NCBI GenBank assembly: GCA_020744425.1
Contig: JAGMUV010000040.1
Location: 62,001-126,000 of the forward strand
Reading direction: 5' to 3'
DNA from: Dactylonectria macrodidyma
Taxonomy: Eukaryota > Ascomycota > Sordariomycetes > Hypocreales > Nectriaceae
Length of the DNA: 64,000 nt
The notes beneath the pieces were generated by a model. It saw only the letters and a list, made by a program, of their open reading frames with translations. It had not been told where the DNA came from and made no database searches. Below, piece by piece: positions 43,443-53,785 of the stretch (its first letter is position 1; every line of letters starts with the position of its first letter). A program made the position numbers and the translations under genes.

Positions 43443-43715
43443 GTTTGGACCATTAGCAGGAGGTCGAAGACTTTCACGACCTCAACGGGCTTCAGATAAG
43501 AGGAAAACATCTATTCCTTGGCAGCACCATCGCAAGGGATCAAGGGGGGTTAACTCGCCTTGCACCTATTGCGGCAGGAGGAAGAAACGCGAGGCTCTAA
43601 GTGAGGTATCTAGGAATAGCCTCACTCAACAGCCGCAACAGCGAAAAAAGACTCGAAAAGGCTGCTTAGACTGTAACGTACCGCTATGTACTGATGGAGA
43701 TTGTTGGTACCTCTG
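43443..43715 (+). pseudogene. C-terminal Cys-rich tail of a piggyBac-type transposase, interrupted by Copia
   Basis: Directly after the hAT end the frame reads LAGGRRLSRPQRAS... then SPCTYCGRRKKRE and KGCLDCNVPLCTDGDCWYL. This is the C..C ... C..C.V.LC...CW pattern that ends piggyBac-derived transposases. The Copia element at 43716 cuts the frame. Past it (49036-49054) the reading resumes as WHTQNL and stops at a TAG, so the insertion lies about seven codons before the stop. The body of the gene is not seen to the left of the hAT. Confidence 0.55.
43711..43715 (+). repeat. Target-site duplication of the Copia element (CTCTG), left
   Basis: CTCTG recurs at 49031-49035, directly after the other LTR. 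Confidence 0.9.
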
Positions 43716-43889
43716 TGTCAAATATTAGAGTGAAAAATTGTATATTGTGTATTCTCTCCTGACTTTGAGGTTTCAGGGCAAGCTTTATATACCCTTTCTC
43801 TTCTTATAGAATCAGCTAGAAGCTGATTGCTAAGCCTCGTGGCAATAGGTGGCAATAGGTGGCAACTTTCGCCTCTGACGTATCTGACA
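43716..43889 (-). repeat. 3' LTR of the Copia element
   Basis: 174 bp with a triple GGCAATAGGT-like internal repeat. Differs from the other LTR at one site (CAGGGCAAG versus CAGTGCAAG). Confidence 0.9.
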
Positions 43890-43913
43890 CACCCCCTCAG
43901 ATTCAATGACTTC

Positions 43914-46900
43914 TCATTGAGTCTGAAGCCCTTCTTCGTCCTTCTGGAGCCTCTTCCTAACGTCTTCTACTCCAAGTTGGTATAAAAAGCGGTTCCATTT
44001 TCCGGCTGGAAGTGCTTTGGTCAGGCCATCTGCGACTATGTCTGTTGATTTGACGTATTTGACTTGAATTTTCCCTCTTTGAACCTCCTGTCTGAGCCAG
44101 TGATTGTGGATATCAACATGCCGCAACTTGGTCCTCAAAGTAGCTATCTCAGCCGTCACGAGTTTGATAGTCTGAGTGTTATCGCAGTCAATCTGGATAG
44201 TCAAGTCGTCCAGTTGAACTGTCAGCTCCTTGAGCAGTCGGCTCACAAAGAGAGATTCCTTAGCTGCCTGTGCTAGGGCTAGGAGCTCTGCTTCTGTTGT
44301 TGATGTTGTGACCGTGTCTTGTTTGCTGGCTCTCCATCCGATCAGTCCGTTGAACAGCTTGATGGTATATGCCTGTGAGCTCTTCCGATCAGTTATGTTG
44401 TCGGCAAAAGAGGCATCGCTAGCAACGCTGAGACCGCCGGGCCCTCCGAAGGATAGGGCTAGGTTCTTTGTGTGTGTGAGGTAGTGGATAACGCGGTCAG
44501 CCGCTTCTTGGTGTATTTGACTTGGATTGGTGAGGAATCTGGCCAATCTGGAGATGGCAAAGGCTATGTCGGGTCGGGTGTTGACTGCGATATAGAGGAT
44601 TGATCCGATCTTGCGTTGGTATCGTTGAATTTCTGTTGGGGTTGCTAGCCCTGTTGCAGGCCGTAGCTCTAACTGAGTCATTGGTACTGTAGCTGTTCCT
44701 TTATTAGCTAGGTTTGCAATTTTCTTAATATAGGCTGCTTGGGATAGCCAGATCTTCCTCGTAGGTCGGTCCCGTATGACTTCCATTCCAAGGAACCATT
44801 GTACGGGGTTGCCGCCTGTTAGTTTGTATCTCAATTGGAGTTGTCTGATCAGGTCCTTAGCTTTGTTTTCTTGTGTTTTCCTGTAGGCCCGAATGACATC
44901 ATCGACATATACGAAGAAGAGGATTCCTTCTTTTCTGAAGCAGCAAGGCTCGTGTGGAACTGGTTTGTAGCCTAGCTCTAAGAGGGTCCTAGAAAGCTCC
45001 TTCTGCCACAGTAGGGGGGAGACTCTCAGTCCGTATAGAGCTTTGTTGAGCTTTAGGATAGTTCCTGCCTTCTTATAGCCAGGAGGCATCTGCATGAAGA
45101 TGTCTTGATCAATTGGGGCATGTACGAATGCGTTGACCACATCGTATTGGACCATTTCTAGATCAAACTTTGCTGCAATAGCTATCAAGGTCCGGAAGGA
45201 CCTTCCAGCTAGGGTAGCTGCGTATGTGTCTTGAAGCTGCCCTTTTGCTTGTTGGTCTCCTCGAACCACTAGCCGGGCCTTGCATTTCTGAAAGTAACCG
45301 TGTTTGTCTGTTTTATAGACGTACACCCACATACAGCCTAGGACCTGTCGATCAGATGCTCGAGGGTCCTTGGCTCGGATCTCAGTCCATGACCTCATTT
45401 CCTTGTGACTTTGAAGATGGATTTCTTCAGCCTTCTGGAAGAGGTTTCCCAATGGATGTCCTATGAGATCTTGATGCTTCATTGGTGCCGGAGGTAGTGC
45501 ATTTCTATGCACCTTTACTCCTTTACGGATCTTCCGTTCTGTTGAGGTTTGCAGAGGAGATTTGGTTCCAGCTAGAAAAGCTGCCTGCCACGTGATCGTT
45601 TTATTCCCTTGTTCTAACACATTTTGAGGTAATTGTGCGAGTAGGGCAGATGGCGGTGTATCTGGAGGCGTGAGGAAGTCTTCATATTCTGCCCTTTTTG
45701 CCTGCGAGATTTCATCAATCGCTACTATAAGACGATCTCCTGTGAGTTCATTTGAGTCTTCCTCTTCAGGAAAGGCCACCTCAATAGAGTCTTCAGCTTC
45801 TGGCTGATCAATTGGTTCGTCTGGTTGGAGGGATGCTATTCGTGCGATTTCTTCTAAGTCTGCCTCTAAGAGGTCATCCTTGAAGTTTTCCCAGTCTCCG
45901 TTACAGCCCTCGTCTTCATTAAAAATGACGTCTCGGGTGCTGATTATCCGATTGATTGTCGGGATCCAGATCCTGTAGATATTCGAGGATCTATATCCAA
46001 CTAGGAAGCCGATCCATCCTTTCGGTTTGAGCCGCATCTTGCGGTTGAGCTTTTGTTGTGCCTCAGGGGTCATGGCATAGGCTTTGCAACCAAATGCCCT
46101 TAGATGTGTTTGGTCAGGCTGTTTTACCGGTTGTGGAATTCCTCTGGCTCTGGCTATTGCAGTATGCAGTTGATCGTATGGTGTTTTCCAGCCTGATTTG
46201 TAATTTGGCGTTCGGTTATATAGATAAACTGCTGTTTTGCCGATTTCTGGCCATAGCTGGTGAGGGAGCTTAGAGCCTGTTCGCATGGCTCTTTCCTTAT
46301 CCTTGATCACACCCCCTGAGCGTTCGGCGCCGCCGTTTTGGGCTTGGCTATACGGTGCCGAGGGCTCGATAACGATAGCTCTATTCCGTAGGAAGTTTCT
46401 GACTTGTGGTTTGACCTCTGTGATCTCATTGTCGCATTCGATGACTTTGACCTTGATGTTATGTTGAACTTCTAGGTGTTCGAAGAAGGATTTGAAGACT
46501 GCGATAATAGCCTCCGTTGTCCGAGTTGTAAGGTAGTAATCCCAAATGTAACCGGTTGATCGGCAGGTGAGTAGCATCTGTGAGGTATAGCCACCTATGC
46601 CTTCTTCATAGTCATGGAAATCGATAGCGATGCGTTCACCGGCTGTCTGGCTAGACTGCCTTGGAGCCCGTCTGACTTGTCTCTTGATCTTTGATAGGCC
46701 ACAGGCATCACATTCGACGGTTGTTGGTCCTCGAATTCGCACCCCCTGAGATGCTGAGACAAGGTGTTCAAGAGCTTGCGGTCCTGGATGCCCTAGGCGG
46801 TTATGCCAGCGTATGGCTTCTCCTGCCAAGGGAGCCCTCTTTGTGTATGAGGTGAACTTGTGGGCTGCCCAAGCCGCTGGGGTTATCTCTGCCGGTTGGT

Positions 46901-47315
46901 ATTCAATGACGTATTGACCGTATAGGTCCTTGATCGTGCAGGCGATCGTCTGATCGGAATGGCGGAGGGTCGTTGGATCTCGGCTGTTATCCCAATAGAA
47001 TCCTTTCTTCCGTAGCTGACGTAAGGAGACAAGAGTTGTAAGAAGTCGGGGACAGTAGGCTACTTCTTCAAGCAGTAGGGCTCGAGTTCTTGTTAGCCTT
47101 ACTGTCATTGTTCCATACCCTAAAATTGGTAACTTTCGGTCACCTGACCAGATGTAGTCGCCTCGAGGGGCTGGTTGGAAGTCAGCTAGTTGATTGTAGT
47201 TATTTGTAATTGAGATAGTTGTTCCTGGATCTAGGATTTGAGAGTTTCGTAAGGGATAGTTATCGCTTTGAACGGCAAATGTGGCGTTGACTTTAGCGAT
47301 AAGCCGCCCATAGAG
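43914..47315 (-). pseudogene. Copia pol: protease, integrase, reverse transcriptase, RNase H
   Basis: Reading from just after a TGA at 47316-47318 (minus strand), the frame contains the protease-like ILDPGTTISITNN and the zinc-binding pre-integrase RWHNRLGHPG ... CDACGLSK. Integrase has IDFHDYEEG, IECDNE and SAPYSQAQNGGAER, reverse transcriptase YDVVNAFVHAPI, ALYGLRVSP and FFVYVDDV, and RNase H SDASFAD, TTEAELLAL and DCDNTQ. All catalytic residues appear present through the stop at 43914. The first ATG is at 47108, inside the protease-integrase link. Because gag and pol share a frame, the TGA blocks a full polyprotein. Confidence 0.85.
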
Positions 47316-48850
47316 TCATTGGTCAGAGGTGTCTTCGATGGCTTGTTTTGGCGAGATCTTGGACTTCTTCTGAGTGAGAGCTTTCACTTGTGCCTGTAGG
47401 TCTAAGTCTTCTTCGAGGGCTTCTTTTACCTTTATCTGAAATTTTTCTCGAGGCCTAAACCCTCTCCAAGCTATGTTTGGAAAAACATAGAAGCATTTCT
47501 TAAGGACATGGGGTAGGCCGCATGCCGGGCATTTATCCTGTTCTTCAGGAGGCCTCTGGCGCTTCGTCCTTTGCCCTTCCTTCTTCAGAGAACGGTACTG
47601 ACCTTCAATGATGCGAGCGTCCTCTGGTTCATCATCCTGGGGGTCCTCCCCAGCAAAGCTCGCAGAGAATGCACCTTGGGAGAAATTTCCCGTGCGACCT
47701 GGGCCCCGTAAGGCCTCTGCATTTTTGAGCTTATTCCGGAAGGCGTTCGCTAGATCTCGATAGATAAGAGATTCATCTTGGATCAGGTTTTGTTGGCTAA
47801 TTTTATAGGCTGCCGTCCAGGCAGGGAGAAGTTGTGAAGAGATGTTGAAGAAGTCATATGCCCAGGAGCTGTAAAAGAGGGTCTCAGGGACTGTTGGATA
47901 ACTCAGGTATCCTGCTGTTATAGCAATTGCTCTTTCGGGCGGGTGAGACGTCAAAACCGTGATGGTTAACTTGGTGTTTTACTTGATGTCTTAAGAACAG
48001 AATCTAGGCTAGGTAATAGGGCCACGAAGTGGCCCTATATCTAGCAGGGAGGCACCTGCACGTGCCCTTACAGCTGTTACTAGCTGTGGTCTACACACGT
48101 GGGTGCCTACGATCCTGGCGCTAGCCCTGGCAGTGTTAGTGATATTCCAACAGGGACCTTTTGTTGCTGTCCTTTAGCCAAGGCTTCCTCCCACTCTTCT
48201 AACCATTTGAGTGCTTGAGTTGCGGTTTTTGGAGGTGTTTTCATAAGGGTCAAGTATGTGTTTCGAGCATCTCGTGTTTCGTCTGCTTCCGACCTCCTGC
48301 ACCTGGCACGGAGATTGTAGTGCTATTCGTAGATCGACTTGCGCGGCTGACAACAGGTCCGGATGTATCTAGGAGAGACAGTTCGGATAATCCAGTCTTG
48401 GAGGGTTCTTAGAGACTTCCTCTGTCTTTCTGATGACTTTTCTTGAAGCTGATAGAAAGAGAGGTCCTGTTGGAAGCTCTTCTGGCCTTGTTCAGTTAGG
48501 TCAGATAGAGACCATGTTCCATTGGTTGTCTCCTGTATATCATCTGAATTGGTCCCTTCAGTCTCAGGTGTTTCTGATCGAATGGTCCGTTGTGCTGCTG
48601 TTGTCTTGGTGTATTTGCGTCTTCTGATATCTGGGAAGGCCGGTTCCTCTTCAAGGAAAATCTTCCTTTTGAGGTGCTGTTGCAGACCTAGAAGGTCAAC
48701 CTGAAGAAGGAATTCGTGCTCCCAGTCCGGGAAGTCCCCAGGTTTTATAAGAGTGGCTGTAAGACCTTCTTTCTGGGATTTTCCATGCAGCATCAAAGAT
48801 ATGATAGAGGGATTCTCAAAGATATTAAAATGGGTTGAGGCAGTGAGACT
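47316..48850 (-). pseudogene. Copia gag, broken by stops
   Basis: The N-terminal part (from about 48850) includes PGDFPDWEHEFLLQV and SPRYIRTCCQPRKS, then a TAG at 48323-48325. The same frame continues with HYNLRARC and RNTYLTLMKTPPKTA. A region at about 47955-48110 with no coding sense precedes the C-terminal part (about 47954-47316), which holds a Copia zinc knuckle CPACGLPHVLKKC (CX2CX3HX4C). This last part is in frame with pol and ends at the TGA. At least two stops and one phase change make gag non-functional. Confidence 0.7.
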
Positions 48851-48856
48851 CTTAAT

Positions 48857-49030
48857 TGTCAAATATTAGAGTGAAAAATTGTATATTGTGTATTCTCTCC
48901 TGACTTTGAGGTTTCAGTGCAAGCTTTATATACCCTTTCTCTTCTTATAGAATCAGCTAGAAGCTGATTGCTAAGCCTCGTGGCAATAGGTGGCAATAGG
49001 TGGCAACTTTCGCCTCTGACGTATCTGACA
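48857..49030 (-). repeat. 5' LTR of the Copia element
   Basis: Partner of 43716-43889. The right target duplication CTCTG follows at 49031-49035. Confidence 0.9.
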
Positions 49031-49342
49031 CTCTGGCACACCCAAAATCTATAGAGGAATCGAGGTACCCTGAATTTTAGCATATGATTCGATTGTTCTA
49101 GTGGTCCCATAAGCCCTGATTGGCTTTACCCCGCCCTTGGCGAAAATGGGGTCCATCCGCACTCGATGGGATAAAGAGTGTCCATCCTCGGCCACCTTTC
49201 CAACCTAAGGCCTTCACTCTGATACCTCCCTCTCCTGCTGATCTCCCCCTGGTTCCGCCTCTTCCTTTCGTCAGTCTCAGAAGCTTCTCGCCACGGCGAG
49301 GTCTGTGCCGGTGCCCTTTTCCTCCCATCTTCCCCGCCTGGC

Positions 49343-50230
49343 ATGGCCACCCCCCAGATCAAGATCGAAGACAGCCTCGAAAAGATCAGGTCCGGTTCTA
49401 CTTTGGACGAGCAATCGGCATGGCAGCGACCTGATATAGGCCCCAGCACCGGCATTGCTGGTGGCATCTACTATGGTCGCAACCTGTCCCGCGTTGCCAC
49501 CGATCGCCGTAGCATCTCGCGCTCTCGCATCCACGAACCCAAGGCGGATATGGAGGAGGGCGACGACTGGCGTCGAGACGATGGAAGGAAGAATCAGGTC
49601 TTCGGGGGCAAGACGCTGCTCTGGCCTGTACCGATACCATTGCTGTGCTACTAGGTTCTCTGACTTCTGCCCTGCAGGCTAGCATATCAGTCTATTGGTG
49701 TCATCTACGGCGACATTGGAACAAGGTGCGTACCTCGACCGTTGGCCTATATCCTGTGACACCCAGATCATAGTCACATCCGTTAGCCCTCTCTACGTGT
49801 TCTCGTCGACATTCTCGGCCCCTCCGCCAAAAAACGACATCCAAGTCCTATCGCTCATCATCTGGTCCCTAACTCTCATGGTCACCGCCAAATACGTCTT
49901 CATCATCCTTCACGCCGACAACGAGGGCGAGGGTGGTGTATTTAGCTGCTACTCTCTCCTCGCCCGATACGTACGTCTTCCTACCGAGTATGAACGAATG
50001 CCAACTAACAATCTCCAAGGCAAACATCACCGACAGAGACCCTCGTGAAGAAGCCACAATTCGGATGAAGCGCCACGACACCCAGGATGTCCGCCCTACT
50101 ACTCGCAGCATCCGTACCATTATAGAGAACAGCATGTTCACTCCTGGTTTCTTGAGAACCATTGGAGTTTGGCCGTCTCCATGGTCATAGCTGACGGTGT
50201 TCTCACCCCCGCCCAGTCGGTACTTGGCGC
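49343..50230 (+). pseudogene. Truncated HAK/KUP-type potassium transporter
   Basis: An N-terminal cytosolic part starts at ATG 49343 and ends in QVFGGKTLL. After an unclear junction the next exon begins near 49680 with LAYQSIGVIYGDIGTS, the hallmark of KUP/HAK transporters. Introns at 49736-49786 and 49971-50019 join it to PLYVFSSTFS ... SLTLMVTAKYVFIIL ... GEGGVFSCYSLLARY and to SMFTPGFLRTIGV. A missing base near 50167-50170 shifts the frame before AVSMVIADGVLTPAQSVLGAS. The gene then stops at the end of a deleted hAT element at 50231; the remaining membrane segments are not in the window. It encoded a plasma-membrane K+ uptake protein and is now dead. Confidence 0.75.
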
Positions 50231-51433
50231 CAGTGTGGCTAACAATCAAGCTCGAACTTGACAATTCTCAATCAAGTTCGACCTCTCGTCAAGTCAAGTT
50301 CTCAAGTCAAGTTTAAGGGTTATCGTCAATCAATCAAGTTAAAGGAGTGTCAAGTTGTCAAGTACTTGATACCAATAATTAATTACTTATTTAGGAAGGC
50401 TAGGAGAGGATACCCTAGATATCGCTAATTAGCCAATTACATCGCTTAGAACTAATATCTAAGCTGCGCATGGAAGCACTGTAGGAAAGGTTAACAAACA
50501 GCTTTAGCGCAATGGCTCTATTGGGTGTGTCCCCCCGGATGAAATAACATCCTATTCCTACATCAAATATCTATCAACAACGCGTTCTGGGGCCTAAGTC
50601 GGCCATCAAGTACTCGAAGCTTATCTGCGATATCTTTGAGTCAATCTACCGATCTAATCTGGCCGATATCGTCGACTGAGCAAACAGATGTACCGGTAGA
50701 GCAACTTATCCATCGATCTACCTACCCTCCACACTCTCTCTCGTTCCCAATTGACTAGGGTGTGCTTCGGCGGCACGATGGCACGATTGTGTAGGGTATA
50801 CGGTATCGCATACCGGACAAGAGGAGCGTGGGCAGACAGGTAAAGGTCTCGCGGATCTATTCATATGGAGCGGAGCTGGAGCATAGTAGTGACAAGTACT
50901 TCCTCTGCGCCGATTGCCATAACAATAAGCGGTATATCAGTCAGCTGTTTGCAGCAGAATCGACGACGGCTGCAATCCAGCATGTTATAGAGTTCCACAA
51001 GGTCAAAAGGCCTTCGAATTCGACCAACGATGACGATGATATCTGGGTGTGGTGGGTGGACTGACGCCACGTTTGGCCCATTCTCAGCAAACTTGCTCTT
51101 AACATCTTCAGCACGCCAGCGATGAGCGCAGAGCCAGAGCGCGTATTCTCTGACGGTAGTGAGCTCATCACCGACAAGCGCAACGGCCTCGGCGATGACA
51201 CAGCTGAAGCTGAGATGATACAGAAGAACTGGATTACTTCAAAGATCTTGCGCGGGATTGCAACACCAAGAGGTCTATACAAATTACCTGATTAGGCATA
51301 GTACATCAAGTACTTGACAAGTTGTCAATCAAGCTCGCTGATTAGTCAAGTCAAGCTTCAATCGAGCTGAGATAGGTTCAATCAATCGAGTTTGAGGGCC
51401 AAAATTGAACTCGATTGATTGTTAGCCACACTG
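50231..51433 (+). mobile_element. Internally deleted hAT element (1203 bp)
   Basis: Ends are CAGTGTGGCTAACAATCAA and its inverse (19 bp perfect), starting with CAGTG as many hAT elements do. The subterminal 100-150 bp on both sides are dense in TCAAGT/ACTTGA words. Inside are only the two end modules of a hAT transposase. The 8 bp outside the ends (CTTGGCGC and TGGAAGAA) differ, and the flanks are a transporter gene and a mariner gene, so this junction is probably a rearrangement point. Confidence 0.75.
50828..51295 (+). pseudogene. BED finger joined in frame to hATC domain, one TGA between
   Basis: No ATG opens the frame (it starts at a GTG). YFLCADCHNNKRYISQLF ... IQHVIEFHKVKRP is a BED-type zinc finger (C..C ... 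H....H). After DDDDIWVWWVD a TGA at 51062-51064 is followed in the same frame by VWPILSKLALNIFST, AMSAEPERVFSDGSELITDK and a final helix, ending at the TAG of 51293-51295. This is the hATC dimerisation domain. The catalytic core of several hundred codons is missing. The gap could be the deletion joint or a short intron; the frame agreement is notable. Confidence 0.55.
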
Positions 51434-52213
51434 TGGAAGAATGTCATTTGGTCGGATGAGACTTCTGTTATCTTGCTCCATCGCCGAGGGAGCTATCGTG
51501 TGTGGCGACGAGCTGACGAGCGGTTCTTACGAAGCTGTATTCGCGAGAGGTGGAAAGGAGCATCTGAGTTTATGTTCTGGGGGGCCTTTTCCTATGATAA
51601 AAAGGGCCCTTGCCACTGCTGGGGCCCTGAGACTGCTGCTGAGAGGAAAGAAGCTAAAGAGAAGATTGATAAGCTGAATGAGGAGCTTGAGCCTTGTTTT
51701 CGAGAAGACTGGGAGCTTAATACGGGGATTAGAAGGTTGAACTTACGGCAGCTGCCTGGCAAGAAGCCTGAATGGAAGTGGAAGAAAGAGACTGGCAAGC
51801 TGACGAGAGGGTCAGGGAAAGGCATTGACTGGTGGCGATATCAGCAGACGATTTTGATCCCTCTGATGATTCCATTCGCAAAGGAATGCCTAAAGAGCCG
51901 GCCTAAGACTATGGTCCAAGAAGATAAGGCCCCTGCACACGCTCATCACGATCAACAGCGTATATATGACTTCCATCAGGTCCAGCGGCTTCTTTGGTGT
52001 GGGAATTCGCCGGATCTGAATGCGATAGAGCCCTGTTGGCCATATTTAAAGAGGGTAACTACGAAAAAGGGTGCTCCTAAGACCCGGGCAGAGGCTATAC
52101 GGACTTGGAAGGCAGCTTGGAAGGAGCTTCCGCAAGAGAAGATCCAAGCCTGGAGAGAAAGAATCCCTACACATGTGAAGAAAATTATTGACTTAGAAGG
52201 AGGAAATGAGTAA
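51434..52213 (+). pseudogene. Tc1/mariner transposase fragment, catalytic part
   Basis: The frame starts abruptly at the hAT edge with WKNVIWSDETSVIL (first catalytic D), then ASEFMFWGAFSYDKKGPCHC, MVQEDKAPAHAHHDQ (second D) and LLWCGNSPDLNAIEPCWPYL (third acidic position), and ends with a TAA-like close near 52213. The N-terminal helix-turn-helix part is absent. The catalytic triad looks kept, so truncation was probably recent or the rest lies elsewhere. The region 52214-52414 shows no gene and may hold the element's 3' end. Confidence 0.75.
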
Positions 52214-52414
52214 CTTATAAGGAAGGCCGGGAATAGCTTCATAGTAATTCATATCCGTATTTCCCCCTGTCCACTTTTTTCCTTTTCTGGATTGTGGCGT
52301 ATTTTAGCGCGGCCGAGAACTTTTGAGAGGTGCCTCCGTAACTAGTAAACAATTAGCGGGTAACTAAATAGAATTTTACCAGTCATTCTGGCCTTCACCT
52401 GGTCGACACCTGGA

Positions 52415-52646
52415 AGTGTCGCATATCACCACCATGTTCCACTGTGCAATGTGAAACGCGGCCCATACCTTGGGGTCGTGTATCCGGTTTCACATCCGGA
52501 CTGTCACACCAAGGACTCCAATCCTAACGACATGAACTTAAATAGCTGTACCCGAACACATGGCTGTTCAATTCCTTTTGTTCTTTAGATAATTCTCATC
52601 AATTGACTGGTGCCATCAATGATCCCTGTGGAGCCAATTGTCTGAC
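52415..52646 (+). repeat. Diverged fragment of the MULE 5' region
   Basis: Matches the reverse complement of about 16828-17062, from GTGTCGCATATCACC through GGTCGTGTATCCGGTTTCAC and GGCTGTTCAATTCC to GGAGCCAATTGTCTGAC, with scattered mismatches. Only the promoter-side segment is present; TIR and transposase are not seen next to it. Confidence 0.75.
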
Positions 52647-53114
52647 AGGAAGTTTACTGGTCAACATGGCCTTTATACTGGGAAATTTACCAGTTAATAT
52701 GACCTCCACCCGATACAGGAGACCGGTCCCCTACGGGGTCCGCCAATGCCTTTCGGAACTAGCCTGAGAAGTAAGGCACTTGCCTTGTCGCGCGACACGA
52801 TTGTTTGGATGACTGAACAACGATCGGGAAGAAGATCCCCTTTGAATCGGGCAACGAAAGACTCTTGATTTTCTATCTAAAGGAGCGACGAAGGTCGGTC
52901 TCTTATACCTATGTTCAATCTGCTGATATCATAGGCAGCAGGCTGCTGCCTGATGCTAGTGGTGGTCGTTCACTCTCATCGTGAACAAGTTCACGATGAT
53001 CGTGATTCTTGCCTCGTTTTGCGAGCGAGCGACTTGATATTGACATGCCTTGTGTTCTCTACGCTGCGCAAAATCCAGGCTCCTTACAGTTCCCCTCGAT
53101 CAATCCCAATCCCA
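52647..53114. other. Non-coding stretch
   Basis: No gene recognised. ATCGTGAACAAGTTCACGAT at about 52978-52997 is a 9-bp inverted repeat with a 2-nt loop. Confidence 0.4.
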
Positions 53115-53252
53115 ATCCCAACCGCCTCCACCTCCACCATTACAGCTTCCGCCCGAGTAACTCTCCCCGGACACCGAGCACTCATCGTTGACTTCTACGT
53201 CGACCTTGCCCGTAGCGAGCAGCAGCTTGAGGATGTCTTCATGGCTGTTCCC
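53115..53252 (-). pseudogene. Ankyrin-repeat fragment
   Basis: On the minus strand the frame reads NSHEDILKLLLATGKVDVEV, a good match to the common fungal ankyrin unit GHE.IVKLLLATGKVDV, then runs into Gly/Trp-rich low complexity (GGGGGG, WDWDWD) and a stop. One repeat only, probably from an NLR or ankyrin gene. Confidence 0.5.
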
Positions 53253-53556
53253 GGCGGCCCACCCGGTGTAAGATTTCTAGTCAAATCAGGGGTTGCCAAC
53301 TTATTCGCCAAACCGTAAAACAAACTCACTCAAAAACCTTACGTAAATACTCTGGCCAGTTCTTGACTGAGATGTTCATCATTCTGCTGTGAATATAATC
53401 AAAAGGCTGAAAATAAGCCCAGTCCTCGTCGATGTCGTCGATCTCAACGTTTTGATAACTTTGGGCGCCTTTGAGTCTGTTGACTAAGATTGAACGTGGA
53501 AGGCTATTACGTTGGGCCGCAGCGCGTTGGGATAACTCGTTTCGACGTCCTGGACA
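53250..53556 (-). pseudogene. Fragment of a LaeA-like SAM-dependent methyltransferase
   Basis: Minus strand: VEIDDIDEDWAYFQPFDYIH then SRMMNISVKNWPEYLRKVF. A 53-nt intron (53329-53277, GTGAGT...GACTAG) precedes ENLTPGG. This is the W-x-Y..PFDYIH-R-M..S..NW..Y......L.PGG region that follows the SAM-binding motif in fungal LaeA-like enzymes. The N-terminal SAM-binding part and all downstream parts are missing; similarity ends at PGG and other sequence takes over. Confidence 0.6.
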
Positions 53557-53668
53557 GAATTTTGAATATCAGATTCAGTGTATTTTTGCATAGCGATCAA
53601 AATGATGTACTACACGACCCCAAAACCGACACCGATAACTTCCCTTTCCGTCCTCGGGCCTGACCGCT

Positions 53669-53785
53669 TGCTGCTTTAGCCAGTTGAGGTACTTTTTATA
53701 GAGAAATTGATGGACTATGCCATCGTCGCGGAGGTTGTCGATGGGCGTTAAAGCCTCGTGCGAGATGGCATCGCTTAGGTAATTA
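53669..53785 (-). pseudogene. Fragment of an NLR linker (before WD40/ankyrin region)
   Basis: Minus strand reading TPIDNLRDDGIVHQFLYKKY followed by LNWLKQQAV resembles the G-x-V-H-x-F-x-x-K-Y-L-x-W-L segment at the end of the NACHT half of the NLR at 30700-30780. A single short block, so a relic at best. The stretch 53791-54236 shows nothing else. Confidence 0.35.

Larger units (their letters stand above)
43716..49030 (-). mobile_element. Ty1/Copia LTR retrotransposon, 5315 bp
   Basis: Two 174-bp LTRs (43716-43889 and 48857-49030) begin TGTCA and end TGACA, differ at one base and are flanked by the 5-bp duplication CTCTG. The coding strand is minus, with gag before protease, integrase, reverse transcriptase and RNase H, the Copia order. 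A polypurine stretch GAGGGGGTG lies just before the 3' LTR (near 43890-43900, minus strand). The near-identical LTRs show a young insertion, yet gag-pol is interrupted by stops, so this copy was probably mobilised in trans or mutated soon after insertion. Confidence 0.92.

Noticed and set aside
43718..43906. Short minus-strand frame in the Copia LTR, repeated at 48859-49110
   Set aside because: It is simply the LTR read through; both copies are explained by the repeat.
49098..49685. Minus-strand frames opposite the potassium transporter 5' end
   Set aside because: Gly/Arg-rich shadows of the plus-strand exon; no splice or start support.
52953..53318. Plus-strand frame of 121 codons
   Set aside because: Opposite the ankyrin and methyltransferase fragments, which have specific motifs on the minus strand.
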